A DNA stretch of 64,000 bases from Dacryopinax spathularia (Eukaryota > Basidiomycota > Dacrymycetes > Dacrymycetales > Dacrymycetaceae): NCBI GenBank assembly GCA_037974965.1, contig JBBPFI010000011.1, positions 620,001 to 684,000 on the forward strand, written 5' to 3'. The notes beneath the pieces were generated by a model, which was not told the origin of the DNA, ran no database searches, and saw only the letters and a list, made by a program, of their open reading frames with translations. Of the stretch, positions 11,771 to 24,100 are shown in pieces (within the stretch, counting starts at the first letter, position 1; each line of letters begins with the position of its first letter). The translations under genes and the position numbers were made by a program.

Positions 11771-12188
11771 ATGTGGACAGGAAATCCTAGTACTATTACT
11801 TCACTCGGAAGATCGTTGGACATTATTCAGAACGGCTGTAGTTACAGTACCTACAGAATGCATTATTATCGTCTGGGCCAGACTCGCGGCGCAGACATCG
11901 TACAGGACAATACTTGTGACAAGCAAGCGGCCATTGATGCTGAGGCCGGATTGTGTGCATACTTGCTTCGACCGCTGCCGCGGTCCGGCACACATAGCGT
12001 CCTGCTCACAACAGAGCTCGCGGGTTCTGCGGCTGCCTTAACGTTTCATCGCTGGGTATGTATTTGATGGTATCGCTGCCGTGCAGTGAAACGAGACTAA
12101 AGGCTATGGCATCGATCAGAACACGACATCACGACAAAGGAGACAACAGACGCACCGATGAACTCATGTCGGCTCAACACACGTCGTC
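11771..12188. other. Intergenic between convergent genes
   Basis: About 420 bp between the stop of SNF2 paralogue B (+) and the stop of the Rrg7-like gene (-). It should contain both 3' ends. I see no further gene, repeat or RNA. Confidence 0.5.
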
Positions 12189-13040
12189 TCACCCCAACTC
12201 CAACTCCTCCTCCTCCTCCGACCCCTCCTCAAACTGAGTCTCCGGCGGAACCCAATTCCTCAATTTCTTCCCGCCCCACCAAAGTCCCGGCCTCCCCACA
12301 TCACCCGCCTTGCCCCCTCTCTCCCAGCGCAGCTCCCCTTCACCCCTAAGCACCCCATTCTCCCCTCCGAGCGCAGCGTTCCACATCGCCGTCCCTATCT
12401 GTCCGTCCCCTTCCAGCTCACTTCCACTTCCACTCCCGCTGCCCTGACCTCCGGGAGTAAAGGAGAGCGGAGGGAGGTACATGAGCATAAACGGCAGCGG
12501 GCTCGACATCGCTCTCAACAGCGTGGACCTCGTGAAATTAGATTGCGAGACGAGCAGCGCCACGGTTGGCGTCTGCATCTCCATCTCCCATCTCTCCGAC
12601 TCCTGTGTACTGGGTGTATTGGTGGGGTGGGGCCGACGTTGTTGCTGCAGCCCGTGGAGGTTGAGCGTATGTAGGACGCCTTCCATTTCTCGTACGTAGT
12701 TTGGGCCCATCTTTTTCGTTTCGGCTTTACATTGCGCTATGACCCTTATCCTCCTCCTCGCTCCACCTTCCGGTGTATACAGTACGCCCATGGCCGAAGC
12801 CGAGGCTGAGGCTGAGGCTGAGGAGGTGGAAGGGGTACGAGACGCGGAAGGATGGGATGAAGGAGGAGGCAACCACCACCAGCCCTGCAAGTCGATCCCG
12901 CCGTCGCTTGCTCCCCCTACTCGGCGCAAAGACATAGACAGGTTGGTTTGGAGGAGCCGGCGAGATCGTTCTTCGAAGGCGGTACCGCGGTGGACTGTGG
13001 AGAGGACAGCGGTCCTCAGGGCGGCGGGGGAGGCGGCCAT
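12189..13040 (-). CDS. Rrg7-like mitochondrial nuclease-fold protein (DUF2034)
   Basis: Single-exon gene of 283 aa starting MAASPAALRTAVLS. The core GTAFEERSRRLL, then GGASDGGIDLQGWW, then VIAQCKAE, matches the PD-(D/E)xK restriction-endonuclease fold (E near residue 23, D in GGIDL, E/K in QCKAE). This is the arrangement of the Mrr-like Rrg7/DUF2034 family, which in yeast is needed for respiratory growth and is mitochondrial. A hydrophobic LMYLPPLSF segment and an acidic tail close the protein. A Ser/Ala dipeptide-like stretch sits between the Asp and QCK motifs and is probably a lineage-specific loop. The first ~40 residues contain several Arg and Ser but are not a textbook presequence. Fold assignment is good; the mitochondrial role is inferred from the family. 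Confidence 0.75.
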   Translation of the reverse strand: MAASPAALRTAVLSTVHRGTAFEERSRRLLQTNLSMSLRRVGGASDGGIDLQGWWWLPPPSSHPSASRTPSTSSASASASASAMGVLYTPEGGARRRIRVIAQCKAETKKMGPNYVREMEGVLHTLNLHGLQQQRRPHPTNTPSTQESERWEMEMQTPTVALLVSQSNFTRSTLLRAMSSPLPFMLMYLPPLSFTPGGQGSGSGSGSELEGDGQIGTAMWNAALGGENGVLRGEGELRWERGGKAGDVGRPGLWWGGKKLRNWVPPETQFEEGSEEEEELELG

Positions 13041-13493
13041 TCTGTATGCTTGGGAAAGGGTGAGAGAGGACAGGAGAGAGGGTTGGGTGATCGGTCAGGC
13101 CGGCTGACTTTGAGGGAGGAGGCAGGGAGGAGACGATCGATCGAGGAGTTTTTGCGATGAGGACGGGAATGGAATGTTGCACGAGACCCTAATGACTCCT
13201 CCGTCCTCGCTCATGCAACGGCTCTGTTCATATCCTAGTATTTCTTACTCATCTTGTTACAAAAATTACTATGGCGGAGACAGCGCCTTCTGTCGTTCTC
13301 TAGCTGCTGTCAATGAACCCTGGATGGTTGCCGATCAATCGTTACCTCTGCGAACTGTCGAGAAGAGGTCGCGCACGCTTCGATCCACGACTAGGCGGGC
13401 AACAGATCTGGTTCGTACCTTCCACCGCATTTACGCAGCGAAGAATGCTAATATAATTCCCACAGAATACTAGAGTACATCCACCACAAGACC
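13041..13493. other. Intergenic, no gene seen
   Basis: About 450 bp between two minus-strand genes. It must contain the promoter of the Rrg7-like gene and the 3' end of the sugar transporter. No conserved motif recognised. Confidence 0.45.
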
Positions 13494-15248
13494 CTAGGCG
13501 TGAATATCCTCGCGATAATGGATCGAGCCCTTCTCCGGATCGGGCGACTCCTCCCCGGTCCGCTGCTCGTGGTCGATCGCCATCCTGTCCGCCGCGGCAT
13601 GCTCGTCGGCGTCTTTCTGGAGCTCGGCGACTTCGTCCGCGCCGTCGAATAGCATGGCGGTCTCTTCGAGTGTGAGGCCGCGGGTCTCGACGACGAAGAA
13701 GTAGAGGAAGGTCAGGATGGCGACCATGAGGCAGTCGAATACGACTGTGGAGAGGGTCAGCGGATGCGTTTGGAAAGAGAGGGGAATCAGGACGTACTGT
13801 AGTACTTCCAGCCCATTGTGCCTAGGGCGATCGGGTTGGTGTACTGGTTCAGCACCTGGGACGAAGCCTGGGTGATAGCCCAGAGCGAATGCGCCTTCGA
13901 CCGCATCGACATCGGCACGATCTCGGTCACGTAGAGCAGCATGACGGACGACCAGCCCATAGCGTACGAGCCCGTGAACAGGAAGATGAACAGGAGCACA
14001 AAGTCGCCCGCGACGGCGCTGTGCGTGATGTTGTACTGCGCGGAGCAGATCGTGACGCAGACGAAGAAGAGGAGCATGAGGCTGGTCGAAGTCAGGAGAA
14101 TACGACGACGGCCGAATCGGTCAGAGTGGAAACCAGCTGTGAAGCCGCAAATGAAGTTGAACGCCGTCAGAGCCAAGTTGAGCCCGAGCTGCGAGGGCCG
14201 GTCGGTGATGCCGATCGTCTTGAGCACCTGGGCGAGGTAGTACGTCACGAGCGAGTTGCCGGACCATTGGCCGGAGACGGCCAGACCCATCATGATGAAC
14301 GACCGGCGACGCATGCCCTTGGAGTTGAAGAGCGACTTCCATTGCGTGCGCTTGTTCTCCTTCTCCTTCCGGACGGACTCCTTCATTTCCTCGAACTCGT
14401 AGAGAACGAGCGGGTCATGCGGGTTGCCGCGTCCGTGGTAGTAGACGAGCGTATCCCATGCCTTCTGCTCTTGGCCGCTGAGCATGAGCCAACGCGGAGA
14501 CTCGGGGCCGAACATGATGAGGCAGAATTGGATAGTCGAGGGAATGACTTGGACGAGGGCCGGAAGGCGCCATGACCAGGAGGAAGCGAAGTAGTAGGTG
14601 CCGAAAGTCAATGCAGCGGCGCTAAGATGATGTCAACACTTGAAACGGTCACAATCACTAAGAATCCAACTCACATGATGGAGCCAATGCCGGTGAAGGA
14701 GTTGTAAGAGCCAGCAATCGCATGTCTGTGCGACGGGAAGCAGAGCTCAATGACCATGAGCGGATCAGCATTGTTGTTGAAACCACCGCCGAAACCGAGC
14801 AAGCAACGACCGCCAAGGAACCAGTTGACGTTCTTGGCCGAAGCCTGGAGAGCCGCGCCAGTAATCATCATTGTCGTGCCGAGCATCACAGTCTTCCTCC
14901 GGCCGAATCGGTCGTTCCAGAGCGGAGCAACGGGGATGGAACCGAGAGAGCCGATGTTCTGGATAGCACCGAGAAGACCGAGAGTAGAGCCGGTTGGGTT
15001 GTTGAAGTCCTTGAGCCAGTATGGCAGAATTTGCATGCCGGAGACGAGAGCACCATCGTAGCCGTTAGCGCAGTTGCCCAGAATGCTTCAAGTTCGTCAG
15101 TCTCAGGCTCATTTGATGCTTATCCAACAGGGACGTACTAGAGACATGTCCAGAACATCAACTTCCAGATACGGGGATGCTTCCACCATCTGAAGTTAGG
15201 GTCGATAAGCTGTTTGTAATGTCCAGCGATCTGCGCTCCGCCGGCCAT
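13494..15248 (-). CDS. MFS sugar transporter (lactose-permease-like), 531 aa
   Basis: Exons on the minus strand: 15139-15248, 14675-15085, 13798-14621, 13494-13744; all three introns are 53 bp. Starts MAGGAQIAGHYKQL. Major-facilitator sugar-transporter signatures appear in order: GYDGALVSG after TM1, DRFGRRKT in loop 2-3, PESPRWL after TM6, DRFGRRRI in loop 8-9 and ETRGLTLEET after TM12. Length and 12 hydrophobic segments fit plasma-membrane proton-sugar symporters of the lactose permease/quinate-like group common in fungi. The hydrophilic C-terminal tail (~65 residues) is rich in Asp/Glu. The substrate cannot be told. The promoter lies to the right (from 15249) and has GC palindromes described separately. 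Confidence 0.9.
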
Positions 15249-15402
15249 GATGGGCAAGATACGCGACTAGGGAGGGCAGAAGGAGGGTGGTGAAGGTAGG
15301 GAGGGTAGCCGGGGGAAGAGCTACTCGGGGTGCCAGTCATTGTTCTGAGGCGTCTTTAAGTGGGGAACTGAATTGGAGGAAAGTGGAAGCAGAGACGGTA
15401 CG

Positions 15403-15414
15403 GCGGGGCCCCGC
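15403..15414. promoter_or_regulatory. GC palindrome in transporter promoter
   Basis: Perfect 12-bp palindrome GCGGGGCCCCGC about 155 bp upstream of the transporter start codon. GCGGGG matches the SYGGRG consensus of CreA/Mig1 carbon-catabolite repressors on both strands. A second copy, GCGGGGCCCC, lies at 15658-15667. Repressor binding is inferred, not shown. Confidence 0.4.
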
Positions 15415-17620
15415 AAGTGATCACTGGGTTGTTCCTGACTGGAACAGGCAGGTGGAGGAGGCACCACCACCCCTTCCCTTCATTGCCCTGAGCAGGACGG
15501 GGATAGGTCCCATGGGCGTACGGTGGTGGCCGCAATTGAAGCGGACTGACTTGAAGGGCCGCTGCCGTTGGTCCGTGCCGTCTGACAACCGAAGCTACAG
15601 TTTGATTCCGGATCACAATGAAATTCGATTGGTTCGGTTGCCACGCGACCTGTCGCTGCGGGGCCCCAGATTGCCCATCAAACTTCCTAATTCAGCCACC
15701 CCCACACGGACCCTTTCTTGTTTGCACGCAGTCTCACCTTTCATTCCGCTTCTGACCACTTGACTCTCGCTGTTCCAATTAGGCTTCAGCCTGCTATGCC
15801 ATGTTTCTATTCAAATCTGGTTCTGGTGGAGGCTCATCAGCTGCCGTTGCATGGTCCCCTGCTCGCTGGTCGGCTCATCCTGCCCTCCTCCACCCTGCAC
15901 ATGTCCCCTCTGTCATCGAGCATTCGACAGGCCTTGGCGCACATTTCCCCAGAATGCAATAACCTTCTGATCTTGACAGCGGACAACCAAAATAGGCAAT
16001 AGGCTTCTTCTTCTTGGACTGGCGAGCTTCTTTGGCTTCCTCCACTGTCGATCGTCCGGCGCATGTTTTCCGCCTCAGGCTGAGATTTCTGCATGCTCCA
16101 CTATCTTCTACCCTTGCGTCGTCCGGTCACGCTCGTGATAATTGTCGGGCCGTACCGCCCTTTCTCACGCAGCGACGAGCTTCTGAAGTTGCGTCATGCC
16201 GAGATGGCGATGCTGATCAACTCCGCATTATCGAACTTCTACCGATATTCAGAAGTCGACCATGGCTTCTCCACTTTCACAATATAACAAGTCTTTATCA
16301 ACGCATTGTCGTCTGGGCTAAAGATCTTCCACCGCCCGGTCAATACAGACTGCTATATTTAGGCTATGCTTATGTCGGTCAATGTGCCTCCACGTACGGC
16401 CCACTATTCCTCGCTCTCCCATTGGTCAACATCTTGCAACATACGCGTCGTGCAAGTTACTCTGCTACAGGTGTGGTTCAACAGCATTACCGGCTTTCGC
16501 TAGGCGCGAACATCGGTTCTTGGCACGTCAACAACTCCGGTTCCTGGCCGTTGACAGGCAGACTCACGCAGCCTTCGCTAAGCGCCCGGATGCCCGGTCG
16601 CAACGGCTTAAGCGCTGGCACAGGGTCATTCTTGACCCATCATGTGACTCCGCCTGAAGGGGTACCGGCGCGCTGTTACCGGAGCAAGCGTCGAGCTTGT
16701 CGACTGCTACCGCCTCCACCTCCAGCCTTGCTCTTAGACCCAGCAGCGAACGTGTAGAGGCGGACAGCCAGCAGTCCCGTGCTTGCACTCATGTGACCGA
16801 GGACAAATGGGTCACTTCCTGCGGAACAAATCGTCGCCTCAGTGCCACAATTTGTAGCCTCCTCCCCAGTTGTATGTTTCCAACCTTTGCCCCTGGCGGT
16901 CTGTCTACCCGATGATCGTGGATATCTGCACTCTTGCTGGTTTACTGATTGGCGCCGGTTGGTCAAGCACTCGCCTCTGATCAACGCCATCAATCCTCCA
17001 CTGGTCGTCATGGGCTTCTGGTCGGTATCCCAATGCACACGCGGCTCGGATTCCTCGATTCTCTCCAGGTCCGCTATACTCCCATGGCTCCCGTGCACCA
17101 TCATGTGGCTCATCGGCCAAGCCCTCGCGAGCGCTCGCACGACATAGCCAGGCCAGTCCGTCAGTGGAGAATTGGTAGCGCACCGCCTGAGTTGACAACG
17201 TGAGCTTCGGGCATGTCTTCTCGCCTCTGTGGAAGCCGCATGTGAGATGGTACAGTATACTGCTGCCATGACTCCACCCTACTCACACGGTGGTGGGTAT
17301 CTTATCTGGTCAGACTGTGGTAGTTCACCTTCGTGACGACTGAGCTGTTAGTGTACTGCTACATTTGCGCGACCAACTGATCGCAAGAAACACACGTGCC
17401 TCAACAAGGGTTTCATGTGTGTGTCCAAGATCTCCACCTTGCGCTTGAATGGATCACGAGATCGTCCCCCCTTCGCCTCTCAGCCGGCCATCTGTACGCA
17501 GCACACTACATACGCTACAATACGATGTAGATCTTGGAGTGCGATACCTAGAGAGTGGAGAACGAGCGCGTCTGAAGGGTGGAGTTTTTGCCCGACTCCA
17601 CCTCTTCATAGCAAGGTCCC

Positions 17621-17674
17621 CTCCTCCTCCTCCTCCTCCTCCTCCTCCTCCTCCTCCTCCTCCTCCTCCTCCTC
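17621..17674. repeat. CTC trinucleotide microsatellite
   Basis: About 18 uninterrupted CTC/CCT units. On the other strand it creates a run of Glu codons inside an otherwise meaningless open frame. Confidence 0.95.
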
Positions 17675-17924
17675 TCCACCGTCACACGTGTCCCGTTCCA
17701 CAAAGTGATGACCGTCCTCCATACTCGTCGACATCGTTGTACGGCCTTTCCGGCCCAAAGACCAGCCGATCTCACCTGATCCGTCCTCGCGGCTGCCACG
17801 CCGGGCGGCAGAAGCATGTGAGCAGGGCCGTTGATACTTCATACGTCCCATCGCCCTCCTCCTGTAGGTCCTCCACCCTCCCACGTGTTTCCGTCCACCC
17901 GTGGCGTTCAGAAGTAAGGTTGTT

Positions 17925-18840
17925 GCTAGGCGTGATGCATGCTTCGTCTCTGGCCGGCGGTTTAAAGCTGTCCCGACAATGATCGTCGCCACAGCGAAGC
18001 CGTCCGGCATCCTCATCCACACGCACTCTCCACCTTCACACGTGCTCGGTCTTTTTGCTCGGCGGTAGAGCAGCAGGTGGTATCCACCCCTCAGCTGTGA
18101 TACGGCCATACGTCTCTGCCGCGCCGGTTGGCGTCGAAATGCCTGGTCAGTCAACCGAACGGTGGAGAGCGGAGCAGTTGTTCGTTTTGCTGAAGTCTCG
18201 TGGCGGAGTGGAGTGGTGAGTTTGGGGCGAGCTGTGTTGGGGCGTGGGAGGGAGGGGGTGGGTTGGCCCCTGTTCTCTTCCATCAGTCTCGTCTTCTGCC
18301 CACCTAGAGTCACATACCTATTCTATGCGCCTTCTAGTCAGGTGTTCCGCTCGGTCGTTGTCCCCAGTCGGCAATTGAACGAGCGGCCTCTGCGGACGGC
18401 GATCATCCCAATAGCGAAGCCGACCGGAACGCTCATCCAATAGGAACTCTTCACCATGACAAGTGCTCCATCCACTTGCTCGACGGTGGCAGGTGGTCGT
18501 ATTCACTCCATCGCTGGACGACCGTGCATCTCCACCACGCCAATCCGCGTACCAGTGGCTGACCATCCTGCACGGAACAGTGGAGGACAAGGCGGTCGAA
18601 TAGTCGCCGCGAACGTCTCGTGGAACGGTGGAGCGCTGATTGCGAAACGACCTCTGCTCGGGCGCTGGAAGGCGTGGACTCCCTTTTCTCCCCATCAGCT
18701 TCGTTCTTGCGTGCACATGTTGAGACGACCTACGTACCTCTAGGCACCACGGCTCCCGGTGTTCCACCCGAACGCGTTCTCAAGTTTCAGATCGAACGAG
18801 CGGCCGGAGTCAACTTTCACAAGCAGACTGGATTCTGTTC
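17925..18840. repeat. Diverged tandem repeat, unit about 418 bp
   Basis: At least two diverged direct copies plus part of a third. Anchor motifs recur at constant spacing: agcgaagccg at 17993 and 18413 (420 bp apart), and ggtgttcc at 18341 and 18758 (417 bp apart). The latter is followed about 40 bp on by gaacgagcggcc in both copies. Intervening stretches (ctcatcca, cttcacca/ccttcaca, ggtggtcgtat/ggtggtatcc, catcagtctcg/catcagcttcg) also line up in order. Not coding in any frame I could follow. Function unknown. Confidence 0.7.
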
Positions 18841-21126
18841 ACACATCTGCAGTCCAACGCTTTCTTCCCAACCATGGACCTCATGCCGTCTCACTAGCTC
18901 GTCTCGTTGAGCTGTTTCCCCGTCCTGGCCAACTTCGAGAGTCGCGAACCGCTCTCAACTCAGTACAAACGACCGTTCGATAAGCGGACCGCTGTGCTAA
19001 GGTAGCTTTGAAGGATGTTGGACACGACATCTAGAGGGCTATACGGTGGGTCGCTCGGGTAGTAGCGGGAGGACGATTGAGTCTGTGGTCCTATTCAAGT
19101 AAGTCAGTGATAGTGGAGGGAACGACGGGTGACGGTATACCTCAGTGGTTGTATGGATAAGATACCGAGTCGAAGACAGATGGATGGGTGCGCATATATG
19201 CTCTGTGCCCGAAACGGCATTGAGTTACGTTCATCAATTTCATCGTGCGACCAAACATCTTTGCCAATATCTTGGAATTCGTTGATTGTCGACTTGCGAG
19301 AAGGTGCACGACCATCTTGAACTTGGACACCGGAGCTTGAACATCGACCTGCCTAGTTCGTCAGCACGAACGGATCCTATAATATCCAGCGTATGGGTAC
19401 CAGGTCACCAGGTGGACGCTCACGCTGCGCGATTCTTCTGTGTCAATGCGTTCATCTCCTCCCGTGAGTTTCCAGCATTCATCACGAAGAGGGGAAGACG
19501 AGTTGGAGACGGCATTAGCCATAGCAGGAATAAGACCAGATTGACTTACACTCTATGCCGTCAATTCCTCTCACTTCATCGAGAATAACGATCGACATTT
19601 GTACCATCACCCTCGACCCCGCTCCAGCCCGGATTGCCCTACCATTGTCCCGCGCTTGAAGTACAACCAATAGCACCACCATGCAGCCAAGACTCCCGAG
19701 TAGGAAACCGCGGTACAAGCCATCAATTGTGTACAATGTGTTTGACCTTCACTGCCGATATGATTGGGCAAGCAGTGCGATGTCAAGATGTAGAGCGTCT
19801 GAGCCTGGTGGGTATGCCAGTTGAGGGATGATCCGATAAGTAACGCAGGACGGAGACGAGGGTATTAGGTCGAGTTGCACGAATTCCGCGTCGGATTGGC
19901 AAATAGAACGAAGGTACGAAGAGAGCGGAGCGAGAGAAGGTAGGTCCAGCAGTAATGCCTCTAGCAGAGAAAAGCAAAGGCGGATTAATATTGTGCCAGT
20001 CAAAGCACCGAAAGCTCGTGTCTAACATGGACGCAGGACGCGCGTAGAACGGCGTCGGGAGTGCTCGCGTCGCGCTGCACGTGATCATAACGCGATCCTG
20101 ATGATCGCAATCGACGAACAAGACTGTCAGAATGAGCTGCATACCACGATTTGTGTTCTGACTGGATTTGGCACTGAGACATGATCGAATTCCCTTTATG
20201 TTGGCTTCTTCATGAGTTTGGTGGACCGATGGATGCACTTCGTTCACTGGAGTCGAAACTTGGTCGACCCTCACGCCTCGCAATCCTCCACCACCCGCTC
20301 CTTGAGCATGTCAACATGAATCATGTGTTCAAACCGATCTGCCACAGTCATCTTGTCTCATTCCAGGCCCGGGGATAACAGGATATTACACTCTGTTGGC
20401 GACGCACTCATCGTCTTCTACTCACTCTCACTTCATCTTGAACCTCCGTTCTGGCCACACCTCCAGCATGGCGATTTGTACCGCTCACCTCCTTCCTCTG
20501 ACAACATGCCATCCAGCATCCGACAATAAACACTTCCCACCTGGCTTTGAACAACCTGGACAGGCCCTTGACTGCAGCTCGAAGGTGCAACAATCTCCCT
20601 TGCTCGCGGTAGCTAGCCGTATCTCTGTCAACTGTGGCGACACGAGCGGGGTTCTCCTTCACACGACTCGAGCCTGGCAGAAGGTGGACGACTGCAGCAT
20701 CCTTGATCAGAAGGGTTTTGTGGAGGACTCGGCGGAGAGAAGGGCCAGTGGGAGGATACATCGGAGGTTGGCGCGCAACCAGCTTGAGGTCGAGCATGAG
20801 AGGAGTTCAGAGCAGTGTGGTCGCGTGATTGGTCTCAAGTATCTCAGTATCCTGTTCAACGTGTATGCATATGGTTGACAACCTGTCAGAGCTGCAGAAG
20901 TGCTATGAGCCACTGGCCGTAGCATTCAGCAAGCGGTTGCAAGCATGCTTGTCCAAGCGCATATCCCTCAGGGCTTTGTTCTGGAAGCCGCCTTTGTGAG
21001 TGGCTTTGCACGTGAGAGCACGTGCTTGGAGTTAGGCAGTGCTGACCTTCATAAGGAGGACACGGTCCTCAGCGCTCGCCTTTCTTTCGTCTTTCGATCT
21101 GCTAAGGCCCACATCTGTCCTTCATT
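18841..21126. other. Gene-poor block, right part
   Basis: About 2.3 kb with only short scattered frames. I looked for remnants of an SNF2/RING copy (GLGKT, TGTP and HRLGQ equivalents) and saw none. The last ~150 bases, including pyrimidine-rich runs just before 21127, probably act as the promoter of paralogue C. Confidence 0.5.
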
Positions 21127-24100
21127 ATGACTGCTGATCAAGATCTTGTCCGTACTGCTGCACGACAGCTTCATGTCCTTAGGCATGAGGTATGCATACA
21201 AGCCCATACTCCACTCGCCTCCTGCTGACCTGAGTCGCATATATGCAGGTTCCCGACGACTATATCCGACAACTTCGCAAACATCCGGACGCCTATGGGC
21301 AACATGCAGATGTTCGTGTCTCGGTCATCAAACATGTTGGATGAGACATTGACAATACAGGTAGTTCTCTCTGAGATGCCGTGCTGGTGCCGGCTGTATG
21401 TCTACCCTGAACTCTGCGAAATGTTGCATGTATGCTGATACTTATCCTTGCAGATGGACGGGTAACCTGCTATACCTGTGATAGCAAGATAGATCTGGGA
21501 AAGGATCCTACACGGAAGGATGGAGGCCTTTCCATCGGTATTGGTAGTTTGGGCGCATATATAGTGGGTGCGGATACGATCAGAGCCCTTTTACATAGTG
21601 ACTCCGCTTTAGCAACATTGCCAAGGAAGCAAGCATACAAACGCGAAGTCACCTGCAAGCTCTAAAGAGATTCTAGTAAGCTGTCACATGCATTTTGAGA
21701 GGACGAAGTTGACATGTGCCGCTTCAGTCGAGCACCATGAAACACAAGACGAAGTCACAGCCAGATGTATGCACATATTTTGTGATGTCTTTCCATACGC
21801 TTACCAGTCCACAGCAACCCAAATCTCAAATTCGCAAGATCGCTCAAATCTCAGTACAGTTGTCAGCTGCTGCATCCCACGGCGCCGCTGGCAAGAGGCG
21901 ATCAGAAATCTATCCGCAGGAAGTAGATAGGACCGTTAAGCGAGTCAAGATTGAGCCAGGTCTGGAGTTTACACAAGCTGGTAAGCCAATCATGAAAACC
22001 TCAATGCGCATCTCTGATTGAACTGAATTCGGCGTTAGCCAGTAACTGTGGCATCGCTGGTGATGCGGACGATGACGACATTATCTCTGGATCTGACGAC
22101 GACTCATCATATGGAATCAATGCCTGGCTTCGGGATGCTGCTAATGCCGAGTCTTTCGATGGTCGGTCATCTCATACTTCCATCCTTGATCGTAACTCAG
22201 TTTCGTCTAGAAAGTGACACTTTGCAAGGCTGCATGAGAAAGCTAGGCCTCGACGAAACCAATCAAAAACTTCCCGGCATGACGGTCTCACTGTTCCCGC
22301 ATCAGATATTGGGTGTATCTTGGATGTATGAGCAAGAACTTTCCGCAATGTGTGTGCCAGTGTAAAGCCCAGGTGTGGTCCTGATGAGTCTATGTTCAGG
22401 TATTCCGGCGGTATCCTCGCCGATGAAATGGGTCTTGGCAAAACTGTGCAAATGATCGCCACCATGATGCTAAATCGACCTTCCGATGAGCCTAATCGCA
22501 CTTTGATCGTATGCCCGCTTGCCGTACTCGATCAATGGCGCATCGAGGTACGTATCCTCGGTCCTCACATAAGGTCACACTGACGGCTTTATAGCTGGAA
22601 ACGAAGGCAGAAAGCCCTTACAATATTGCCATGGTCTACCATGGCCCGAACAGGAAGAGATTTGCAAGCCAGCTTGGACTTGCTCACACTGTCGTTACGA
22701 CCTACAATACTCTGGCACTTGACTTGCCTCATTCTGCTATACTGCAGAGCGGCGAGCTTCCTGATACTCTATCCGATGAGGACAAAACGGAGTTTGGCCC
22801 GCTGCTGCGCATCAACTGGTTTCGCGTGATACTGGATGAAGCACAGTACATAAAGAACCGTAGAGCTCGCGTGAGCTCCGCAGGTACGTGCACAATGCAC
22901 CCATTTGACATGCATTAGCTGACTTGTCCTTCAGCCGCCCGCCTACAGTCTCAGATTCGCTGGTGCCTTACCGGTACACCTGTCATCAACAGTCTGGCGG
23001 ACACTTTCTCCCTGTTTAGAGTTCTGAGAGTTCGACCCTGGTACGAATGGTATCTTTTCCGGAGACAGATCTTGGCAAACGAGCGCAAGCAACCGGAGTT
23101 TGCTGGAGCACAGCTGCAGAGCATATTCAAGCATTGGCTGTTACGGCGGAAGAAGGACAGCAAGCTCAATGGTAAACCGCTGGTGCAGCTGCCCAGCAAA
23201 ACAATCGAGACGGTCTCGCTCGTGCTGTCGGGGGAGGAGCGGGAGATATACGACATGGTTGAGAAACGGGCCCAAGCTGTCTTCAACCGATTTCTGTGCG
23301 GCACATATTTCTTTTCTGCTGGAGGCCATTTGCTGATGCAAGCTATGTATGAAGGCGTGCGGGAACCGTTCTCAAGAACTACAGTCATGGTTCGTGTCTT
23401 GATAGTCAGGTACTGCGTGGGTGGGAACTCACTTCCTCAGCGTTCACCCTGCTCCTACGCCTCAGGCAATGCGCATGCCATCCAGGTGCGTCCGTTATCT
23501 TGGGCAGATGTCCATCACCAACCATGCCTGCTGTAGCGCTCATTCAGGAGGGGCGCGGAAACGGGGTCGTGGAAGAAATTCTGGATAGGCAGCAGAGACG
23601 TGAAGAAGTTAAACGAGCAAAAGACCTTGTATCTCGCCACTTCGTTGAAATGATCAAGAACCGTCTACTGCAAACCGCCTTGAAGCGCATCAAATCAGAG
23701 GTACGTCAATCACTTACCGCCAAGACGAAAGAATCTAATAGTTGCCTCAGTCTCTTGACGAGACCATTCAGGATGACTGCGTGATCTGCAACGAGACCAT
23801 CACAGATGCCGTTGTCATACCCTGCCAACATGCCTTCTGCAAAAGTCAGTTCAGCATCCCATCGATTTCGCGTGAGCAAAATCTTTGAGCTAACGAGAGT
23901 AGGTTGTGCTCTTGCCTTATTTGATGGGCCTAATGAGGATGGGACTGCTCTTTCCCCTGATCAGCGGCCTTGTAAGCTGGTCAAAGCGCTTCTCGTAAAC
24001 GCACGGCTAATGCGATCCTCCAGGTCCCACCTGTGATCAACCTTTCCGCAAAGAGCAAACCTTCCTACGGGCTGCTTTTGAGCCTTGCGATTCTGATTGC

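Larger units (their letters stand above)
15249..17920. other. Gene-poor block, left part
   Basis: No convincing gene. The first ~500 bases hold the sugar-transporter promoter. A 247-codon open frame at 16014-16757 (+) is the longest but has no recognisable domain, no splice pattern and no relatives I know, and shorter frames overlap it on both strands. No transposase, integrase or reverse-transcriptase motif was seen. Confidence 0.5.

Noticed and set aside
13889-14575. 228-codon plus-strand frame, rich in His/Glu/Arg
   Set aside because: Antisense to the first sugar transporter; composition typical of shadow frames.
16014-16757. 247-codon open frame in the gene-poor block
   Set aside because: No recognisable domain, no promoter or intron context, and other long frames overlap it. 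Kept only as a note.
17606-18313. 235-codon minus-strand frame with poly-Glu end
   Set aside because: The Glu run is the CTC microsatellite read in reverse; the rest overlaps the tandem repeat.
18841-21126. Degenerate fourth SNF2 copy between B and C
   Set aside because: No trace of Walker A, TGTP, RING or HRLGQ equivalents in any frame I followed.
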